DNA of 33,590 nucleotides from assembly GCA_949744165.1 (NCBI GenBank), contig CATJWG010000151.1, forward strand, positions 1-33,590. Reading direction: 5' to 3'. Under the pieces are notes generated by a model, which made no database searches, had not been told where the DNA came from, and was given only the letters and a program-made list of their open reading frames with translations. Position 1 is the first letter of the stretch, and the number at the start of each line of letters is the position of its first letter. A program made the position numbers and the translations under genes. Positions 28,194 to 33,590 of this stretch are shown one piece after another. This DNA is from an uncultured Eubacteriales bacterium (GTDB lineage: Bacteria > Bacillota > Clostridia > Oscillospirales > Oscillospiraceae).

Positions 28194-29480
28194 ATGGACG
28201 ATGGCAATAGTATATTACCGGCGATTATTATTGTGTTTTTACTGACCTGCGCGGCGTATTTCGCCGTGTGTGAGACAGCGTTTGCCTCGGTCAGCCGCAT
28301 AAAGCTTAAAACCGCGCAGGAGCACGGAGACAAGCGCGCGGACCGTGCTGTTTTTGTCGCGGAAAATTTTGACAAGGCCATCACCACCATACTCATCTGC
28401 ACAAACATAGTCCATCTCGCCGCGGCGTCATATGTCACGGTGCTTGTCACGCGGCGCTGGGGCGTCGGCGCGGTAAGCGTCAGCACGATTGTGACGACCA
28501 TTGCGGTGTTCTTCATCGGAGAGATGCTCCCCAAAAGCATAGGAAAAAAGTACAGCGAGACGCTTGCGCTGGGCACTGCGGGATTGCTGTGCTTTTTCAT
28601 GCGTGTTTTTACTCCTGTCTCCGCTGTCCTCACAGCCATAGGAAACTCCGCAGCAAGACTGACAACAGGTGATAACGAGGTTACTGTCACGGAGGATGAG
28701 CTGTGCGATATCATCGAGAACATGACCGACGGCGGTGAGCTGGACTCCAGCCGGGGCGAGCTGGTCCGCTCTGCGATGAGCTTCGGCGATGTTACTGTGG
28801 AAAATATACTCACCGCACGAGTTGACCTGGCTGCAATAGACGTCGGAGACGCTCCGGAGGAGATTATTACTCTGATAAAGCAACAGCGCCACAGCCGTAT
28901 CCCCGTCTACGAGGACAGTATTGACAACATCATAGGTATTTTGCAGATAAGAAAGTACATCAAGGCCTATTTAGCCGATGGCGAGCGTGTAAACCTGCGC
29001 GCCCTGCTGGACAAGGCGTACTTTATCCATAGCAGCACACATATTGACGAGTTGCTGCGTTATATGAGCAGCAGCAAGATAAATATGGCAATAGTCACCG
29101 ACAGCTACGGCGGCACGCTTGGCGTAGTGACGGTGGAGGATATTTTAGAGGAGCTCGTCGGCGAGATATGGGACGAGGACGACGAGGTCGTGGAAAAGAG
29201 CGTCAAAAACGGTGATGGAAGCTTTTCCTTCGACGCGTCCGTGAGCGTTGATGACGCCTTTGAGTTCATGGGCTACTCGGACCCCGACGAGTTTGACTTT
29301 GAGCATAAGTTTCTGGGCGAATGGGCCTATGAGCAGTTTGACTTTATCCCCGCAGAGGGGGAGAGCTTTGAGTATAACGGCCTGCACGTGACGGTTACGC
29401 AGGTAAACAGCCGCAGAATCATAAAGCTGCGCATAGACAGTCCTCCGGAAGCTGAGACGGAAGGGGGAGAGGAGAAATGA
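28194..29480 (+). CDS. CNNM/CorC-HlyC family protein (DUF21, CBS pair, CorC domain), first copy
   Basis: A 428-residue membrane protein. The DUF21 domain (1-175) has three to four hydrophobic segments, beginning ILPAIIIVFLLTCAAYFAVC and including the ETAFASVSRIKLKTAQE helix and GEMLPKSIGKKYSE. Two CBS domains (about 200-330) contain the typical SRIPVYEDSIDNIIGILQIR and NMAIVTDSYGGTLGVVTVED. The CorC/HlyC domain (about 345-420) ends with FDFIPAEGESFEYNGLHVTV. Relatives are linked to Mg2+ or Co2+ export or tolerance; 'hemolysin' labels are historical. The ribosome site GGAGAG lies 12 bases before the ATG, farther than usual. The stop overlaps the start of the second copy by 4 bases (ATGA). Confidence 0.93.
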   Translation: MDDGNSILPAIIIVFLLTCAAYFAVCETAFASVSRIKLKTAQEHGDKRADRAVFVAENFDKAITTILICTNIVHLAAASYVTVLVTRRWGVGAVSVSTIVTTIAVFFIGEMLPKSIGKKYSETLALGTAGLLCFFMRVFTPVSAVLTAIGNSAARLTTGDNEVTVTEDELCDIIENMTDGGELDSSRGELVRSAMSFGDVTVENILTARVDLAAIDVGDAPEEIITLIKQQRHSRIPVYEDSIDNIIGILQIRKYIKAYLADGERVNLRALLDKAYFIHSSTHIDELLRYMSSSKINMAIVTDSYGGTLGVVTVEDILEELVGEIWDEDDEVVEKSVKNGDGSFSFDASVSVDDAFEFMGYSDPDEFDFEHKFLGEWAYEQFDFIPAEGESFEYNGLHVTVTQVNSRRIIKLRIDSPPEAETEGGEEK

Positions 29481-30733
29481 GCTTTTACATTCCCGCGGCC
29501 ATAGCCTGCGTGCTGCTGTCGGCTTTCTTCTCCGCGTCGGAGATGAGCCTGTCCTCGGCCAACCGCCTGCGTCTTGAAAACATGCGCGACACCGGCTCCA
29601 AGCCCGCCGGGCTTGCTGTCGAACTCATCGAGAGCTTTGACAATACGCTCTCCACCATACTAATAGGCAACAACTTCGTAAACATTGCGCTCTCATCGCT
29701 TGCCTCTCTCATTGCGATAACAGCCTTTGGAGAGGAGTACACTTGGCTGGCCACCGTCATTGTGACGGTAACGGTTATTATCTTCGGCGAGACGATGCCG
29801 AAGATTGTAGCGAAAAAGAACGCAACTCGCATGTCCTCGGCGCTGGCCCCGTTCGTGCGGGCGCTGTCCGTGCTGCTGTTCCCCCTTGTGTGGGTGGTGG
29901 TGAAGCTTGTTCACCTGATAACCGCTCCGCTTAAGGGCGAGAGCAAAGGGGGCGAGGACGCCGCAGTTGAGGAGCTCCAGTCCATAATCGAGACGGCCGA
30001 GGACGAGGACGTTATAGATGAGGAGCGCAGTGAACTTTTACAGGCCGCGCTGGACTTCAACGAGGTCTCCGCGTCTGAGGTGATGACCGCACGCGTGGAT
30101 ATGCTCGCCATCGACATTGACGACGACTGGGACGAGATTGTACGCACCATCGAGGGCTCGACCTTTTCGCGCATCCCCGTTTATGAGGACAGCGTGGACA
30201 ACATCATAGGCATACTCTACCTCAATCACTTTTTCAAAGCCATGCTCGACGGCAGCAGCATGGACCTGCGCCGCCAGCTCATGAAGCCCTGCTTTATCTA
30301 CAAAACCGTAAAGCTTCCTTCGGTGCTTGAGGAGCTGCGCCGGGCAAAAATGCATCTTGCGGTGGTCACGGACGAGTACGGCGGCACGCTGGGGCTTATA
30401 AGCATGGAGGACGTTCTTGAGCAGCTCGTCGGCGAGATATGGGACGAGACGGACGTGATAGAGGACGAAGTCGTCCAGCGAGACAGCGGCGAGCTTGAGC
30501 TCGACGGCGACATGGTAATGGGCGACTTTCTCGAGCTCGTCGGCCGTGACGAGGACAGCTTTGAAACCGACAGCGCCACCGTCGGCGGCTGGACACTGGA
30601 AATCTTCGGCTCCTTCCCCGTCGATGGCGACAGCTTCATCTTTGAAAATCTTGAGGTCACAGTCCTCAAAATGGACGGCCTGCGTGTCGAAAAGGTACTG
30701 GTGAGGGTTTTGCCGGAGGATGATACGAAATAA
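29477..30733 (+). CDS. CNNM/CorC-HlyC family protein, second copy
   Basis: A 418-residue paralogue of the upstream gene, with the same DUF21 - CBS - CBS - CorC order. The DUF21 start IPAAIACVLLSAFFSASEMS is followed by the conserved LSSANRLRLENM, and GETMPKIVAKKNATRMSSAL marks the Pro-containing helix of CNNM proteins. The CBS domains carry SRIPVYEDSVDNIIGILYLN and LAVVTDEYGGTLGLISMEDV, nearly the same as in the first copy. The acidic segment VGEIWDETDVIEDEVVQ matches VGEIWDEDDEVVEKSV in the first. The tandem arrangement and coupled translation suggest a heteromer. Ribosome site GGAGAGGAGAA. Similar pairs of CNNM genes occur in other Clostridia, so this is probably an old duplication. Confidence 0.93.
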   Translation: MSFYIPAAIACVLLSAFFSASEMSLSSANRLRLENMRDTGSKPAGLAVELIESFDNTLSTILIGNNFVNIALSSLASLIAITAFGEEYTWLATVIVTVTVIIFGETMPKIVAKKNATRMSSALAPFVRALSVLLFPLVWVVVKLVHLITAPLKGESKGGEDAAVEELQSIIETAEDEDVIDEERSELLQAALDFNEVSASEVMTARVDMLAIDIDDDWDEIVRTIEGSTFSRIPVYEDSVDNIIGILYLNHFFKAMLDGSSMDLRRQLMKPCFIYKTVKLPSVLEELRRAKMHLAVVTDEYGGTLGLISMEDVLEQLVGEIWDETDVIEDEVVQRDSGELELDGDMVMGDFLELVGRDEDSFETDSATVGGWTLEIFGSFPVDGDSFIFENLEVTVLKMDGLRVEKVLVRVLPEDDTK

Positions 30734-30962
30734 GACATCACATATTTCGCTGCGTGTACGCTGCGAATAAAATAAAATTGTTTTTTGTCAGGACATGCAC
30801 CTGGCAAAAAATACTCTGCGCGGAGCAACCATCGAACCATCCGAAGGGCGGTGAGGCGCAGTGTGCGGCAAGGTTTTCCCGAAAAAGATGCTCCGCCTCT
30901 TTTTCGAAGCTCTAAAGCGGCCCTTAAAAGGGCCGCTTATTTGAAATTGTGGGTGAAGAAAT
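30734..30962 (+). other. Intergenic region with three hairpins upstream of addB
   Basis: There is no credible gene in these 229 bases. CGAAAAAGA (around 30880) pairs with TCTTTTTCG (ending about 30906). AAGCGGCCC (30915-30923) pairs with GGGCCGCTT (30930-30938), followed by ATTTG: a weak terminator about 24 bases before the addB ATG. Further upstream CTGCGC and GCGCAG (about 30816 and 30855) could enclose a larger fold. The last two hairpins could end the CNNM transcript or attenuate addB. A 68-codon frame (30785-30991) is rejected. Confidence 0.5.
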
Positions 30963-33590
30963 ATGCTAAAGCTTATCTTAGGCCGCGCTAAAAGCGGCAA
31001 GACGGCGGGGATAATGGACGAAATTGCCTCTCTTACCGCCGCGGAACAGGGGGGAATTGTGCTGCTGGTACCCGAGCAGTACAGCCATGAGGCGGAGACG
31101 GAGCTTTTGCGTCGCTGCGGCGACAGCCTTAGCCTGTACGCGGAGGTGTTCAGCTTCACGCGGCTGTGCTCGCGCGTCGAGGACGAGCTTGGCCGTCCTG
31201 AGGGCACGCTGCTGGACAAGGGCGGACGGCTGCTGTGCATGGCGCTGGCCGTGGACGCGGTCGGCTCGCGCCTGAAAATTTACGGCTCGGCTCGGCGTCA
31301 GCCTCCTCTACAGAGCCGACTGCTCAGAGCGATTGACGGGCTCAAGGCCGCCTGCATAACGCCGGAGCAGCTCGGCGCTTTCGCCGCGGCCTGTTCCCCC
31401 ACGCTTGCGGAAAAGCTCGGCGAGCTGACGCTTATCTATGAGGCCTACGAGGCCGTGCTTGCCCAGGGACGGCTCGACCCCACCGACCGGCTGACCCGTC
31501 TTGCCGGCAGCATAGGCCACTCGGCCTTTGCCCGTGGGCGCTTTTATTTGGACGGCTTCACTGACTTCACTTATCAGGAGCGCGAAATTATTCGCTCGCT
31601 CCTGCTCGCGGGCACAGATGTGACCGTGTGTCTTACCTGCGAGGGTTTTGAGGAGGGGCACGAGATTTTCCAGTCCAGCCGACGTGCCGCCCTGGCTCTA
31701 AAGCGCATGGCAGAGGACCTGTCTGTACCCTGTGAGGCCGTGACAGCCGTCGGCGGCGGAGTCGGCGCGATGGCTTTTCTCGAGCGTGAGCTTTTCAATT
31801 TCGCTCCTGCGAGCTTTGACGGCGGCGGCGCCGTTTGCCTGCGTCGCGCCGGAAGCATAAGTCAGGAATGTGAGGCCGCGGCCGCACGCTGCATTGATCT
31901 GGCGCGCGAGACAGGCTGCCGCTGGCGCGATATCGCCGTGGCCGTGCGCTCGTATGACAGCTACCGCGCCTCGCTGGAGAGCGCCTTCGCTCGCTGCGGC
32001 GTGCCGCTGTACTCGGCGTCCAAGAGCCCCGTAACACAAAAGCCGCTCTATACCCTTATCTCCTCTGCCTATGAGACCGTAACCGGCGGCTGGTCCTATG
32101 AGGACGTTTTTACCTATCTTAAAACCGGCTTGGCCGGACTGACGCGCGCCGAGTGCGACGAGCTGGAAAACTACGCTTTCACCTGGTCGGTAAAGGGTAC
32201 GGCCTGGACGCGTCCCGGCGATTGGAAAATGCACCCTGACGGCTACGGCGGGAAATACGACGAGCAAGTACTTGAAAAGCTCGGGAGAATAAACGCCCTG
32301 CGCCGCCGCGCCGCCGCGCCGCTGGCAAATTTTGAGCAGGCCGTCCGTCAGGCCAGCACCGCGCTGGAGCAGGCCGCGGCTCTTGCCGCGCTTTTTGACG
32401 AGCTGTCCCTGCCCGAAACGCTTGAGCGCAGGGCGCAGGAGCTGCGCGCCATGGGGCTCGAGCGTCAGGCTGCGGAGTATGTCCAGCTCTGGGAGATAGC
32501 CGTCTCGGCGCTGGAGCAGTGCGCAGGCATAGCCGCGCAGGCACAGACGGACGCTGAGAGCTTCGGCCGGCTCTACTGCCTGACCCTGTCGCAGTATGAG
32601 GTCGGTACAATCCCCATGTCGCTCGACGGCGTTTCTGCCGGAGACATGGACAGAATGCGCCGCAGGAACATAAAGCACCTGATAGTCCTCGGCTGCGACG
32701 GCACGCGCGTGCCGCTGATAAACCCCAACGACGGCATATTCAGCGAGGACGACCTCGGCGCTATGCTTGCCGGCGGCATAGACATCGGCAACAGCGCCGC
32801 GGACCGCCTTGAGCACGAGTTCGCGCTTATCTATAACTGCCTGACTCTGCCGTCGGAGACGCTGTATATGAGCTTCTGTGCCGGAGACGGGGAGGAGCCG
32901 GCCGCGCCGGCCTTCGTTATGAGCCGCGCCGCGAAAATTTTCAGCGTTCCGATAAGCACTCTCGACGCCGACGACTACCGCGCCGCAGCACCGGAGACGG
33001 CTCTGGAACTGGCCGCGCTGTCGCAGTCCGGACTCGGCGGCGAGCTGGGCGCGGCCTGCGCGCGCTATTTTGAGGAAAAGGGCCAGTACGCGCGGCTCGA
33101 ACGGGTGCGCGCCGCGGCGAACCTTGGGCGCGGACATCTATCCCCTGCCGCTGTGCGCGCGCTGTACGGCGAAACACCGCGGCTGTCCGCATCGAGGATA
33201 GACAAGCTCTCATCATGCAGCTTCGCATATTTCCTGCAATACGGGCTCAGGGCAAAACCCCGCTTAGCCGCGTCCTTCTCCCCGCCTGAGCTGGGCACCT
33301 TCATGCACTATATTCTGGAGCGCGTGTCGGGCGATATAAACGCCGCCGGCGGCTTCGGTGCGGTAAGCGACGCACAGGTGGACGAGCTGTGCGGGAAATA
33401 TGTCGCGCAGTACGTCCACGACACGCTCAATGATTTTTCGGACCGAAGCGCGCGTTTTGTCTACCTGTTCCGCCGGCTGACAAAAACGGTGCGCCGCGTG
33501 GTCGCGGACATGGTGCGCGAGCTGCGCTCATCGGACTTCCGGCCCTTGGACTTCGAGCTGAACTTCGGAAAGGACTTCCCTCCCCTGCAT
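30963..33590 (+). CDS. addB: ATP-dependent nuclease subunit B, AddB (5' part, runs off the window)
   Basis: The first 876 codons of a protein that in relatives has about 1150 residues; the frame is open to the last base. The Walker A motif GRAKSGKT (7-14) is close to the start, as in AddB/RexB, within LKLILGRAKSGKTAGIMDEI. Further conserved helicase-like blocks follow: LLVPEQYSHEAETELLRRCG, VFSFTRLCSRV, FYLDGFTDFTYQEREIIRSL, and the motif HLIVLGCDGTRVPL. LSSCSFAYFLQYGLRAKPR (about 748-766) holds the first of four Cys that bind an Fe-S cluster; the other three and the nuclease domain lie outside the window. With AddA, which should follow, it resects double-strand breaks up to Chi for recombination. 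Ribosome site GGGTGAAG is modest. Confidence 0.93.
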   Translation, partial: MLKLILGRAKSGKTAGIMDEIASLTAAEQGGIVLLVPEQYSHEAETELLRRCGDSLSLYAEVFSFTRLCSRVEDELGRPEGTLLDKGGRLLCMALAVDAVGSRLKIYGSARRQPPLQSRLLRAIDGLKAACITPEQLGAFAAACSPTLAEKLGELTLIYEAYEAVLAQGRLDPTDRLTRLAGSIGHSAFARGRFYLDGFTDFTYQEREIIRSLLLAGTDVTVCLTCEGFEEGHEIFQSSRRAALALKRMAEDLSVPCEAVTAVGGGVGAMAFLERELFNFAPASFDGGGAVCLRRAGSISQECEAAAARCIDLARETGCRWRDIAVAVRSYDSYRASLESAFARCGVPLYSASKSPVTQKPLYTLISSAYETVTGGWSYEDVFTYLKTGLAGLTRAECDELENYAFTWSVKGTAWTRPGDWKMHPDGYGGKYDEQVLEKLGRINALRRRAAAPLANFEQAVRQASTALEQAAALAALFDELSLPETLERRAQELRAMGLERQAAEYVQLWEIAVSALEQCAGIAAQAQTDAESFGRLYCLTLSQYEVGTIPMSLDGVSAGDMDRMRRRNIKHLIVLGCDGTRVPLINPNDGIFSEDDLGAMLAGGIDIGNSAADRLEHEFALIYNCLTLPSETLYMSFCAGDGEEPAAPAFVMSRAAKIFSVPISTLDADDYRAAAPETALELAALSQSGLGGELGAACARYFEEKGQYARLERVRAAANLGRGHLSPAAVRALYGETPRLSASRIDKLSSCSFAYFLQYGLRAKPRLAASFSPPELGTFMHYILERVSGDINAAGGFGAVSDAQVDELCGKYVAQYVHDTLNDFSDRSARFVYLFRRLTKTVRRVVADMVRELRSSDFRPLDFELNFGKDFPPLH

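Noticed and set aside
30785-30991. 68-codon basic open frame before addB
   Set aside because: No ribosome site, overlaps two hairpins and the addB start, and the composition is that of random GC-rich sequence.
31698-33137. 479-codon open frame on the minus strand
   Set aside because: Antisense to addB, which has clear motifs over the same region; composition is that of a shadow frame.

Overview
The window is a 33.6 kb chromosomal stretch, GC-rich, from a Gram-positive anaerobe of the Clostridia, most likely an Oscillospiraceae-type gut bacterium (inference). The support is a spoIIID sporulation regulator, AddB-type recombination, FeoA-FeoA-FeoB iron uptake with a DtxR-type regulator, strong Shine-Dalgarno sequences (GGAGG) before most genes, lipoprotein signals and TTGACA-17-TATAAT promoters. 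There is no rRNA, no recognisable tRNA, no CRISPR array and no intact mobile element.

Layout. 1-480: remnant of a small XRE-type regulator with an in-frame amber codon, and a duplicated tail. 424-2005: a consensus promoter, a long structured leader RNA and a MATE efflux pump. 2115-4438 (minus): spoIIID and a surface 5'-nucleotidase family enzyme. 4615-7886 (minus): a three-gene ABC exporter (ATPase and two ABC-2 permeases). 7887-8505: a gene-free interval with an orphan terminator, a nested palindrome and a candidate small RNA. 8506-11052: an aromatic-acid decarboxylase module, with an LpdC/UbiD-type decarboxylase, an LpdD-like flavin chaperone on the opposite strand, and the UbiX flavin prenyltransferase. 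11125-14251 (minus): feoA-feoA-feoB plus a 56-residue Cys-rich FeoB-associated protein, divergent from a DtxR-family regulator (14541-14927). 15051-19170 (minus): DUF169 protein and a TRAP transporter in the order M-P-Q. 19487-20803 (minus) and 21007-21453 (plus): divergent CoA-transferase and hotdog thioesterase. 21666-22235: unknown lipoprotein. 22361-24430: PadR / DUF1700 / DUF4097 operon. 24478-28017 (minus): M3 peptidase and RecQ. 28194-30733: two coupled CNNM/CorC-type membrane proteins. 30963-end: start of addB.

How the genes work together. UbiX makes prenylated FMN, LpdD probably helps deliver or protect it, and LpdC uses it for reversible non-oxidative decarboxylation of a hydroxyaromatic acid. 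The TRAP transporter, CoA-transferase and thioesterase look like an organic-acid uptake and CoA-activation set; a link to the decarboxylase is only a guess because the feo locus lies between them. The feo promoter carries two 18-bp AGTT-N10-AACT boxes that fit control by the divergent DtxR-type protein.

Most worth following up are the MATE leader RNA (possible guanidine-IV/mepA-type riboswitch), the lpdC/lpdD/ubiX antisense layout, the feo operator pair, three TTGTTAA repeats at an exact 11-bp period at the DUF169-TRAP promoter, and the candidate small RNA at 8213-8296. No wholly new multi-gene system is evident.
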